Shown: positions 19,007-26,406 of the stretch, piece after piece | Layout of the letters: every line of letters starts with the position of its first letter | Numbering within the stretch: the first letter of the stretch is position 1 | Assembly: GCA_024653965.1 (NCBI GenBank) | Contig: JANLGW010000043.1 | Location: 30,013 to 94,012 of the forward strand | Direction: 5' to 3' | Origin: Rhodospirillales bacterium | Lineage (GTDB): Bacteria; Pseudomonadota; Alphaproteobacteria; Rhodospirillales; Magnetovibrionaceae | Length of the DNA: 64,000 nt | Position numbers and translations under genes: made by a program | Notes under the pieces: model-generated | Databases searched by the model: none | What the model saw: only the letters and a program-made list of their open reading frames with translations | What the model was told of the DNA's origin: nothing

Positions 19007-19669
19007 TTATGCAGCCTGGCCCTTCAAGTCCAGCAGGCGATCCACATCCAGTACCACCATCAACTGCTTGTCGAGACGATAAACGCCGCTGGCGAATTCA
19101 CGCCACAACGGATCGAGCGTGCTGGGATTGCCTTCGTAAGATTTCTTCGACAGGCTGATGACGTCGCCGACGCTATCCACCAGCAAGGTATACAAATCGT
19201 TTTTGTGTTCCACCGTCACGGCCATCATGTGTTCACGGCGCTTGCGCTTGGCGGACTCGATCGCTTCGTGGGCACGCTCTTCGGCGGCGGCGGCGTTTTC
19301 CGCATCGGTCTTGGGCGTACCCCCGGCGGCGACAGCGCGCGCGTCGGCTTGAGCGGCTTCATCGACGATGCGCTGTTCCAACTGCGCGGCGCTTCGAGCG
19401 CTGGCGATGTCGCGACGCTCCAAGCCCAAACGCACGCGCACGTCGATAACGGTGACGATGCGCCCACGCAAATTGATGGAACCACGCACTTCGGGCGGGG
19501 CCAGAGGAATGGAAGCGATGTTTTCCGGCAGCAAGATGTCTTGCACGATGAGAACCGGGATGCCGAACAATTGATCGGCGATATTAAAGGTCACGAATTC
19601 AGATAGGTTCTCCGCCACTTGGGCGGCGGCATCTTTGCCCCCAGCCTTTACCAATGCTTGACCTGCCAT
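19007..19669 (-). CDS. cheW: CheW-like chemotaxis coupling protein with a long insertion
   Basis: CheW couples chemoreceptors to CheA. The N-terminal half (residues 23-83: EFVTFNIADQLFGIPV, IASIPLAPPEVRGSINLRGRIVTVIDVRVRLGL) and the C-terminal half (150-220: VTVEHKNDLYTLLVDSVGDVISL, GVYRLDKQLMVVLDVDRLL) form one ordinary CheW domain. Between them lies an extra segment of about 60 residues (84-147), Ala-, Glu- and Arg-rich and probably helical, so the protein is 220 residues instead of about 160. ATG at 19669 has AAGGG close upstream; nine further codons upstream are not needed. No CheA, CheY or receptor gene is adjacent. Upstream lie a tandem 15 bp repeat and a small hairpin. Confidence 0.9.
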   Translation of the reverse strand: MAGQALVKAGGKDAAAQVAENLSEFVTFNIADQLFGIPVLIVQDILLPENIASIPLAPPEVRGSINLRGRIVTVIDVRVRLGLERRDIASARSAAQLEQRIVDEAAQADARAVAAGGTPKTDAENAAAAEERAHEAIESAKRKRREHMMAVTVEHKNDLYTLLVDSVGDVISLSKKSYEGNPSTLDPLWREFASGVYRLDKQLMVVLDVDRLLDLKGQAA

Positions 19670-19985
19670 CGAACCCTTACTCCCTTTTGGCCCCAAATTG
19701 TGCGGGCGCGAAACAAAAACACGTTTTCCAGATTGGGGGATACCCCCACAAAGCGCAACAAAAAATGCCGCACCCAGAAATGTCGACCCCGGAAATGTTG
19801 ATAAAGTGTAACCGATTGTTCCGAATGCGGCAATCGCGCCCTTGGCGACCTTACGGCGATGTTCTCAATCGAATAAATTAAGGACGGATTGTGCGTTTGC
19901 CGGTTGCTTGCACGGGGGTGGGCTGTAAACTGAGGCGCAGAAATATTTGGCTGAGTGTTTTAATCAGGTAATTGGGGGTGCTGAA
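19670..19985. other. Divergent intergenic region between cheW and a BON lipoprotein gene
   Basis: No credible gene is seen in these 316 bp. The region holds a 6 bp hairpin with loop ATA (19734-19748) in the cheW leader and a tandem direct repeat at 19773-19801. On the other side is the promoter region and strong GGGGGTG ribosome binding site of the BON lipoprotein gene. Confidence 0.5.
19773..19801. promoter_or_regulatory. Tandem direct repeat upstream of cheW
   Basis: CCCAGAAATGTCGA (19773-19786) is repeated one base later as CCCGGAAATGTTGA (19788-19801), 12 of 14 positions identical at a 15 bp period. It lies about 105-130 bp upstream of the cheW start. It may be a regulator-binding site; the regulator is unknown. 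Confidence 0.35.
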
Positions 19986-20651
19986 ATGACAACCGCTCGC
20001 GAAGGCAAAACCACCGCCGCAGCATGGCTGCCGATTGCGGTGACACTGGGAGCAACCCTGGGGGCGATCTTAAGCCTAGGTGCGTGCAGTCCGACCAGCA
20101 ACGTTATCACCCATACCGCCCAGGCCGCATTTGAATCCCGTTTGACCGAAGAACAAGTGGTTGACGCCAAAATCAAGACAGGCATTTTGGATCGGATGAT
20201 CGGTATCGATAAAATGCTTGCTTTGGATTTAAGCGTCGACGTGTGGAAAACCCGCGTGATGCTCACCGGCACGTTAAGCTCCACCGACTTGCGCAATCGG
20301 GTCGCGCGCGCCGTGCAGCAAGACCCGCGTATTTCCGAGTTTTACAACGAAGTACGGATTGTTAGCGAGGGGGAACAAACCTCGCGCCGCGAATGGAAAG
20401 AAAAGGCTCAGTCCGGCGCGCAAAAGGCGGCAGAATCCTTTGAAGACTTTTGGATCGAAACCAAGATCAGCGCCCAGCTTATCGGCGCCAAGGACGTCAA
20501 CTCCGTCAATTACCGCTGGCGCTCCGTTTTGGGCACGGTCTATCTTCTAGGCGAAGCGCAATCGGCCAAAGAACTCAATGCCGTGATAACGATCATCAAA
20601 AACACCGAGGGCGTCAAATCGTTGAAGACCTATGCGCCAGTACGTGGATAA
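19986..20651 (+). CDS. Outer-membrane lipoprotein with two BON domains
   Basis: The 221-residue product has a lipoprotein signal ending in LSLGAC (Cys34 becomes the lipidated residue). Two BON domains follow, about residues 55-120 (VDAKIKTGILDRM, SVDVWKTRVMLTGTL) and 145-215 (WIETKISAQLIGA, RSVLGTVYLLGEA). Such proteins (OsmY/DolP relatives) bind lipid and support outer-membrane integrity. ATG at 19986 has GGGGGTG 5 bases upstream; an upstream in-frame ATG lacks a site and would disrupt the signal peptide. It is 24 bp from ilvA downstream; a functional link is not apparent. Confidence 0.9.
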   Translation: MTTAREGKTTAAAWLPIAVTLGATLGAILSLGACSPTSNVITHTAQAAFESRLTEEQVVDAKIKTGILDRMIGIDKMLALDLSVDVWKTRVMLTGTLSSTDLRNRVARAVQQDPRISEFYNEVRIVSEGEQTSRREWKEKAQSGAQKAAESFEDFWIETKISAQLIGAKDVNSVNYRWRSVLGTVYLLGEAQSAKELNAVITIIKNTEGVKSLKTYAPVRG

Positions 20652-20675
20652 ACTGCGAGGAATAAGTGCTAGTCC

Positions 20676-21908
20676 ATGAACATCACCTATAAACACATCA
20701 AGTCCGCCGCCGAATTAATCGAAGGCCGGGTGCTGCGCACGCCGTTCGTTCCGTCGATGAAGTTTTCCGAACTCACCGGCGCAGACGTTTGGCTGAAGCT
20801 GGAAAACCTGCAACACACCGGCGCATTCAAGGTGCGCGGCGCATTGGTCAAACTTCTAAGCCTGAGCGAGGCCGAACGCAAAGCGGGCGTCATCGCCGCG
20901 TCGGCGGGCAACCATGCCCAAGGCGTTGGTTACTTCGCCCGCCAGTTGGGCATCCCCGCCATTATCGTCATGCCCAAAAACACCCCGTTTACCAAAATTT
21001 CGCGCACCGAGGCCTTGGGCGCCAAGGTGGTGTTGCACGGCAACGGCTTCATGCAAGCACGCGACCACGCCTTGGAACTCAGCAACAAAGAAGGTTATGC
21101 CTTCGTCCATCCCTACGACGACGAGCGCGTCATCGCGGGCCAGGGCACGGTGGCCATCGAAATGCTGGAACAAAAGCCCGATCTGGACGCCATGATCGTA
21201 TCCATCGGCGGCGGCGGCTTGATTTCGGGCATGGGCATTGCGGCCAAGGTGATGAAGCCGGAGATCGAGGTTTACGGCGTGCAGGCGGCGCTGTTTCCAT
21301 CCATGTTCGACGCCTATCATCAAGTGGTGACAGAGTATTCCGGCGACCAAACCATCGCCGACGGCATCGCGGTCAAGGAACCCAGCGTCCGTACCCACGC
21401 CATCATCGACCGGGTTGTGGACGACGTCTTTTTGGCCGGCGAAATCGAAATCGAACAGGCTATTCAGGACTACCTGGAAATGCAGCGCATCATTGCCGAA
21501 GGCGCGGGCGCGGCCCCGCTGGCGGCGCTGATGCGCAACAAAGACCGGTTCAAAGGCAAAAGCGTCGGGCTGGTGGTGTCGGGTGGCAACATCGATTCTC
21601 GCATGTTGTCGTCGATCTTGATGCGCGGTCTGGCGCGCGAGGGCCGTCTGGCGAGCCTGCGCATCAATATCCCCGATATGCCCGGCGTGCTCGCCATCAT
21701 CGCCAAGATTATCGGCGACAGCGGTTCCAACATCATCGAAGTGCATCACCAGCGTCTGTTTTCGGACGTGGCGTTGAAACAAACACAAATCGACGTGGCG
21801 GTCGAAACCATTGACCGCAAACACGTTCAGGGATTGGTGGATAAATTATGCGACGCGGGCTTCGACACCAAGGTGATGAGTACCACCGCCGTCGAAGGCG
21901 AAAGATAA
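20676..21908 (+). CDS. ilvA: Threonine ammonia-lyase (threonine dehydratase) with ACT domain
   Basis: This PLP enzyme deaminates threonine to 2-oxobutyrate for isoleucine synthesis or catabolism. The catalytic domain (1-320) has the PLP lysine in TGAFKVRGA (Lys52), the loop SAGNHAQGV and the phosphate-binding GGGGLISGMG. A single ACT-type regulatory domain (about 330-405, RINIPDMPGVLAIIAKII) follows. At 410 residues with one ACT domain it matches the shorter threonine dehydratase form common in alphaproteobacteria and not the 500-residue enterobacterial IlvA, so the biosynthetic versus catabolic role is uncertain. GAGGAA lies rather far (about 14 bases) from the ATG. Confidence 0.93.
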   Translation: MNITYKHIKSAAELIEGRVLRTPFVPSMKFSELTGADVWLKLENLQHTGAFKVRGALVKLLSLSEAERKAGVIAASAGNHAQGVGYFARQLGIPAIIVMPKNTPFTKISRTEALGAKVVLHGNGFMQARDHALELSNKEGYAFVHPYDDERVIAGQGTVAIEMLEQKPDLDAMIVSIGGGGLISGMGIAAKVMKPEIEVYGVQAALFPSMFDAYHQVVTEYSGDQTIADGIAVKEPSVRTHAIIDRVVDDVFLAGEIEIEQAIQDYLEMQRIIAEGAGAAPLAALMRNKDRFKGKSVGLVVSGGNIDSRMLSSILMRGLAREGRLASLRINIPDMPGVLAIIAKIIGDSGSNIIEVHHQRLFSDVALKQTQIDVAVETIDRKHVQGLVDKLCDAGFDTKVMSTTAVEGER

Positions 21909-21924
21909 CCCGAAAACCTAGCCT

Positions 21925-22128
21925 TTATGAGCCGCTCGAAGTTGTATCGAAGAGGTCTGGCGTATTTTGAATGCCATCGCGCAATTCAAGCTTACGGGCC
22001 TCTTGTGCACTCGGACGATATCTTTTGGAAAAAGCGCCGGTCGGCTTATAGGCACGAGCATCTTCAATCATATCTTCGGCGCGGCGACGCAGGTGGTCCG
22101 ATTTGTCGAGGTGTTGCCAAACTTTCAT
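21925..22128 (-). CDS. Possible small basic protein of unknown function
   Basis: A 67-residue frame begins MKVWQHLDKSDHLRRRAEDM, with AGGAT about 9 bases before the ATG at 22128. It is rich in charged residues with a predicted helix (DHLRRRAEDMIEDARAY), and has no signal peptide. It occupies an otherwise empty gap convergent with ilvA. I do not recognise the family; it could be a chance frame. Confidence 0.35.
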   Translation of the reverse strand: MKVWQHLDKSDHLRRRAEDMIEDARAYKPTGAFSKRYRPSAQEARKLELRDGIQNTPDLFDTTSSGS

Positions 22129-22281
22129 GGTCTTTATCCTATCCAAAAGCTGCCTTACATCCGGATAACGCGTGATGGTGCAGTTTTAATCCTCCCTACG
22201 CCTTTGATTTTGCATCTTTGTCGGCTGGACGCATATGATGGGCGTCACATGAGAAGGATGAATGATAACGCATTGAAATTA

Positions 22282-22884
22282 TTACTTTTTTGAAAAGATC
22301 AAGCGCGTGGAGCGGGTATCGTTGACTTCGATCACGCCATCGTAAGGCTGCCCGTCGGCCCAAAAGGAATTACTCACGAACAAGGTTCCGGGGCGCATTT
22401 CGGCCGCTACCTTGGCATGCAGCTTGGGCATCGGCACGGGTGACAAAAAAGCATAAACCACGTCAAACGCCGCCAAATTGGTCTTCCACAGGGTTTGAAA
22501 GCGGACCTGCGCGTTGGGCAAAAAGGCCGTGCGCGCCTTGGCGATCAAGTACGGCCCCGGCGCGGTTTCCACGCCGACGATATCCCAATCGGGCCTAGCG
22601 CGGGCCAGATAGGCCAATGTGCCGCCTAACCCGCAGCCGAGATCCACGAACGCCGGGCGTCTGCCAACGGCTATGGTTTCCCCGTCAAGCACCAAGGCCA
22701 GCGCCGCCCAGGTGGTGCGGTTGCTTAAATACAGTGGCACACGTTCCGAAAAGGTATTGGCGTAGAACAGGAAAATCAGGGCAAAGACCGCCGGATAAAC
22801 CCAAAGCGGCGGGTGCAGAAACAACGCCCCGACCATCAAGGCGGCGGCCAAAACGACGAACAGAAGGCGTAGTCTCATGTTCAT
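22282..22884 (-). CDS. Membrane-anchored class I SAM-dependent methyltransferase
   Basis: The 200-residue product has two N-terminal hydrophobic helices (residues 4-24 and 28-44) and a soluble domain facing presumably the cytoplasm. The domain has SAM motif I (AFVDLGCGLGGTLAYLA) and an acidic residue at the end of strand 2 (DIVGVETAPGP). The acceptor substrate is unknown. It is compact, lacking the last strands of larger methyltransferases. It lies 47 bp after the flavin reductase gene on the same strand; a functional connection is not obvious. Confidence 0.8.
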   Translation of the reverse strand: MNMRLRLLFVVLAAALMVGALFLHPPLWVYPAVFALIFLFYANTFSERVPLYLSNRTTWAALALVLDGETIAVGRRPAFVDLGCGLGGTLAYLARARPDWDIVGVETAPGPYLIAKARTAFLPNAQVRFQTLWKTNLAAFDVVYAFLSPVPMPKLHAKVAAEMRPGTLFVSNSFWADGQPYDGVIEVNDTRSTRLIFSKK

Positions 22885-22931
22885 CCCTCTATTCCCTGCG
22901 GCTCATTCCCCGCATGGCCGACAAAAGCCCC

Positions 22932-23429
22932 TCACCCCGCCTCGCCGTTGAGCAAACGGTAACCACCTCGGAAATACACCAGCGGTTCACGCCCCGGATC
23001 GCTTTCAACATGGGTAACCAAGCCAATGACGATCAGATGATCCCCCGCCGTGTATGTGGTTTCGATGGCGCATTCGATGATGGCGGCGGCGCTTTCCATC
23101 ACCGGGGCGCCATTGAGACCTTCGCGCCACCCTGTGGCGGGAACAAGCCCCTCGCCCGGGCGGGCAAAGTGACCCGAGAGGTCGCGCTGATCTTCGGCCA
23201 GCATGCTGACAGAAAATCGCCCAGAATCAATAACGGCGCGAGACCTGGGCGATTCCAGGCCCAAACAAATCAAAATCAGCGGCGGTTTGAGCGAAACCGA
23301 GGTAAACGAATTCACCGTCATGCCGATGGAAAACCCATCGCGGCGCTTTGCGCCCAAGACGCATACGCCGGTGGTGAAACTGCCCATGGCATCGCGAAAA
23401 TCGCGCTCGGAAACATTTGAAGAAGGCAC
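22932..23429 (-). CDS. Flavin reductase-like FMN-binding protein
   Basis: The product matches the flavin reductase domain family that supplies reduced FMN/FAD to two-component monooxygenases: FRDAMGSFTTGVCVLG at the N-terminus, GMTVNSFTSVSLKPPLILICL, and SGRFSVSMLAEDQ. The C-terminal half has an acidic/His region, AGDHLIVIGLVTHVE, and LVYFRGGYR. GTG at 23429 is preferred because GGAG sits about 9-10 bases upstream and the homologous region starts ten residues later, giving 165 residues; a longer upstream frame exists but looks non-coding. No partner monooxygenase is adjacent. Confidence 0.88.
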   Translation of the reverse strand: MPSSNVSERDFRDAMGSFTTGVCVLGAKRRDGFSIGMTVNSFTSVSLKPPLILICLGLESPRSRAVIDSGRFSVSMLAEDQRDLSGHFARPGEGLVPATGWREGLNGAPVMESAAAIIECAIETTYTAGDHLIVIGLVTHVESDPGREPLVYFRGGYRLLNGEAG

Positions 23430-23778
23430 GCTTGAATTCTCCGCGTTGGGCTTAAAGGGTGGGGCTTTGTCTGATGGTGCGCCAAACGCACAAAAACGAG
23501 AAGCCCACAAATAAGGCCCACAAATAAGGTATGTCTCGAGCAAGGCAAATAGATATTTGCCTTTATGGGCCAACCCTTTATCATATCAATCCGCACTTCA
23601 CCTGAAAAAACCGTTTAGCTTCATCAAATTGATCGACTCCCCACCCCTTTAATGAGCGATTATCCAAAATCAGACGCCAGCCATTTTGGGGTTCGGCAGG
23701 AAAGCACTTGATCTTGGTGTGATCTAGCCGATAACCTCAGTTCGGGCGCGCATTGAACGACAAAGGCACAAATAAAGA
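23430..23778. other. Divergent intergenic region between the flavin reductase gene and motA
   Basis: No gene is supported in these 349 bp. It contains a 13 bp tandem duplication (CCCACAAATAAGG, twice, near 23504-23529) and a possible flagellar promoter element near 23727. Confidence 0.5.
23708..23734 (+). promoter_or_regulatory. Possible sigma-28 type promoter of motA
   Basis: GCCGATAA at 23727-23734 is an exact match to the -10 consensus of flagellar sigma-28 (FliA), about 45 bp before the motA start. The -35 box eleven bases upstream (TTGATCTT) matches only about half of TAAAGTTT, so this is a weak call. Confidence 0.3.
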
Positions 23779-24642
23779 ATGCTTTTTATTGCTGGTTTTT
23801 TAGTTGTTATCGGCGCGGTTATCGGCGGCTACATGGGGGGCGGCGGTCACCTTGAGGTATTGTGGCAACCCTTTGAATTTATGATTATTTTTGGCGCTGG
23901 CATCGGCGCTTTTCTCATCTCGTTTCCCATGTCCGTCATCAAGGGCGTGGCCGGTAACTTCGCCAAGCTCATCAAGGGCGCAAAATATTCCAAAAACAGC
24001 TATATCGAACTGCTGACGTGCATGTATTCGCTGTTCAAGCTTGCCAAGTCCAAGGGTGACTTGGCGCTGGAAGGGCACATCGAAAACCCGCACGAAAGCA
24101 CGCTTTTCAACCAATTTCCCAGCTTTTCCGCCGACCATCATGCCTTGGAATTCATGTGCGATTATCTGCGGTTGCTGACGCTGGGCACGTCCAACGCGCA
24201 CGAAGTCGAATCGATCATGGACGCGGAACTGGAAATTCACCACAACGAAGGCCACGCCGTCGCCAGCGCCCTGTCTACGCTGGGCGATTCGCTTCCCGCG
24301 CTCGGCATCGTGGCCGCCGTGTTGGGCATTATCCATACCATGGGGTCGATTACCGAGCCGCCGGAAGTTCTCGGCCACCTGATCGGCGGCGCACTGGTGG
24401 GTACGTTCAGCGGCATCTTGTTCTCGTATGGCTTCGTCAGCCCCATGGGCCTGTCCATGAATGCGATTTTAAGCGAAGAAGCGAACTATTTTGTCAGCAT
24501 TAAGTCGGGTATCATCGCACATATGCAGGGTTATGCGCCTCAGGTATCGATCGAATTCGCGCGCAAAACCATCCCTGGGCATCTAAGGCCCACATTTATG
24601 GAACTTGAAGAAGCCATCGAAAACGCCGGCAAAATCGAGTGA
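23779..24642 (+). CDS. motA: Flagellar motor stator protein MotA
   Basis: MotA forms the proton-channel stator of the flagellar motor with MotB, in the inner membrane. The 287-residue product has four transmembrane segments (about residues 1-20, 30-55, 170-190, 200-225) and a large cytoplasmic loop. The conserved GDSLPALGIVAAVLGIIHTMGS and GGALVGTFSGILFSYG segments of the MotA/ExbB family are present. It is followed by motB after 30 bp. It is the only flagellar gene pair in the window. Confidence 0.97.
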   Translation: MLFIAGFLVVIGAVIGGYMGGGGHLEVLWQPFEFMIIFGAGIGAFLISFPMSVIKGVAGNFAKLIKGAKYSKNSYIELLTCMYSLFKLAKSKGDLALEGHIENPHESTLFNQFPSFSADHHALEFMCDYLRLLTLGTSNAHEVESIMDAELEIHHNEGHAVASALSTLGDSLPALGIVAAVLGIIHTMGSITEPPEVLGHLIGGALVGTFSGILFSYGFVSPMGLSMNAILSEEANYFVSIKSGIIAHMQGYAPQVSIEFARKTIPGHLRPTFMELEEAIENAGKIE

Positions 24643-24672
24643 ACCGGAAACTGACGGGACTCATAGGCGATC

Positions 24673-25608
24673 ATGGCTGACCAGCAACCCATCATCATCA
24701 AAAAGATCAAGAAAGGTGGCGCAGGTGGCCACCACGGCGGCGCATGGAAAATCGCTTACGCCGACTTCGTGACCGCCATGATGGCGTTCTTTTTGCTGTT
24801 GTGGCTGTTGAATGCGGTGTCGCAAGAGCAATTGGAAGGCATTGCCGACTACTTTGCGCCCACCGTTTCATCGACTTCGCAAAGCGGTTCTGGACAAATC
24901 TTAGGCGGCACCACCGTGGCGGTCGATGGATCGCTGGAAGATACGGTTTCGCGCCCCTCCGTAACCATGGACCTGCCCCCACCCAAGGCCGGTTCGGGTG
25001 GCGAAGCCATGCAGGACGCCCCGGTACAAGCCGAAGTGGATGCTGAGGAAGCCAAGAAAAAGGCCGAACAGACGCAATTTGAAAAAGCCCAGGAGGATAT
25101 GAAGGAAGCCTTAAAAAACATGCCTGAATTCCAACAACTGGCGCAGAGCATGATGATTGACAATACCCCGGAAGGGCTGCGCATCCAGATCGTTGATCAA
25201 GACGGCCTGGCGATGTTTCCGTCTGGCCGCGCGACCCTATTCGACCACACCGAAAAAATGCTGAGTTTGGTGGTGTCCATCATCAATCAAATGCCGCAGC
25301 AGATCGCCATCAGCGGCCATACCGACGCAATCCCCATGGGTGGCGGTGATCAGACCTACACCAACTGGGAACTGTCCGCCGATCGCGCCAATGCCGCGCG
25401 CCGTTATTTGTTGAGCGCGGGCGTTTCTCAAGACCGCCTTGAGCGTGTGGTGGGGCGGGCCGCGACCGAACCGCTGCTGCCCGAAGATCCGACCAATTCA
25501 CGCAACCGGCGCCTATCCATCGTCTTGTTGCGCGGCACCGGCGCGGATGCCGCAGCCCCCGTAGACGTTCCCCGGCCCAGCATCATCCGGCCCGAAGATA
25601 ATAAGTGA
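24673..25608 (+). CDS. motB: Flagellar motor stator protein MotB
   Basis: MotB anchors the stator to peptidoglycan and supplies the proton-conducting aspartate. The 311-residue product has the plug/transmembrane motif WKIAYADFVTAMMAFFLLLWLL, in which Asp31 is the channel residue. After a linker with a charged helix (AEEAKKKAEQTQFEKAQEDMKE) comes an OmpA-like peptidoglycan-binding domain (about 190-290) with ISGHTDAIPMGGG and NWELSADRANAARRYLLSAG. AGG lies 5-6 bases before the ATG. It forms an operon with motA. Confidence 0.97.
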   Translation: MADQQPIIIKKIKKGGAGGHHGGAWKIAYADFVTAMMAFFLLLWLLNAVSQEQLEGIADYFAPTVSSTSQSGSGQILGGTTVAVDGSLEDTVSRPSVTMDLPPPKAGSGGEAMQDAPVQAEVDAEEAKKKAEQTQFEKAQEDMKEALKNMPEFQQLAQSMMIDNTPEGLRIQIVDQDGLAMFPSGRATLFDHTEKMLSLVVSIINQMPQQIAISGHTDAIPMGGGDQTYTNWELSADRANAARRYLLSAGVSQDRLERVVGRAATEPLLPEDPTNSRNRRLSIVLLRGTGADAAAPVDVPRPSIIRPEDNK

Positions 25609-25657
25609 TCGGCCTAGGGCTAGCCCCCGGCCCGTGAAATCGTGTACGCTTTTGTCC

Positions 25658-26398
25658 ATGAAACACGAAGCCGCCCAAAAAACGCATTTCTTTTTCACCA
25701 CCACGCCATTGCCGTGCCCCTATTTGAATGGACGCACGGAGCGGCGCATGGTGACTGAATTGATGGGCGGCGATGCAACGGATTTAAACGACCGCTTGTC
25801 GTTGGCTGGATTTCGCCGCAGCCATACCATCGCCTATACTCCGGTGTGCGATGGCTGCGCGGCATGTGTATCGGTGCGCGTTCCGGTACGCGACTTCAAA
25901 CCTTCAAAGACCCAACGCAAAATCGTCACCCGCAATGCCGACTTGACGGCTGAAGACTGCGCGCCGGCAGCCACACCTGAGCAATATGCCCTGTTCAAAA
26001 ACTATATCGACACCCGCCATGGGGACGGCGATATGGCCTTAATGAACGAAACGGACTATCGCGCGCTGGTCGAAGAAACGCCGGTGCGTTCCAGCCTGAT
26101 CGAATTTCGCGATGCTCAAGGCGCTCTGCTGGCCGGGTGCCTTACCGACCGCCTGCACGACGGTCTTTCTGCCGTATACAGCTATTTTAACGTCGAGCAA
26201 AATACCCGCAGCCTCGGCACCTTCATGGTGTTGTGGTTGATCGAACGCGCGCGCCTTCAAGGGCTCGACTTCGTCTATCTTGGTTTTTGGGTTCAGGGCA
26301 GCACAAAAATGGACTACAAACGCAACTTCCGCCCCCTGGAGGCCTATACCCCATCGGGATGGAAGCGGCTCGACGATGCCCCCCGAAAAACCGCCTAA
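25658..26398 (+). CDS. bpt: Aspartate/glutamate leucyltransferase Bpt
   Basis: Bpt moves leucine from Leu-tRNA to N-terminal Asp or Glu of proteins, marking them for ClpS/ClpAP under the N-end rule. The 246-residue product has the N-terminal cysteine region CPYLNGRTERR and VCDGCAACVSVRVPV, and the C-terminal acetyltransferase-like fold with YSYFN, YLGFWVQGSTKMDYKRNFRP. ATG at 25658 is used; a GTG eight codons upstream is possible. It ends 8 bp before the convergent hybrid kinase gene. Confidence 0.93.
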   Translation: MKHEAAQKTHFFFTTTPLPCPYLNGRTERRMVTELMGGDATDLNDRLSLAGFRRSHTIAYTPVCDGCAACVSVRVPVRDFKPSKTQRKIVTRNADLTAEDCAPAATPEQYALFKNYIDTRHGDGDMALMNETDYRALVEETPVRSSLIEFRDAQGALLAGCLTDRLHDGLSAVYSYFNVEQNTRSLGTFMVLWLIERARLQGLDFVYLGFWVQGSTKMDYKRNFRPLEAYTPSGWKRLDDAPRKTA

Positions 26399-26406
26399 TC
26401 CAGACT

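Noticed and set aside
20789..21814. Arg-rich plus-strand frame overlapping ilvA
   Set aside because: Out-of-frame shadow of ilvA; the ilvA frame has clear motifs throughout.
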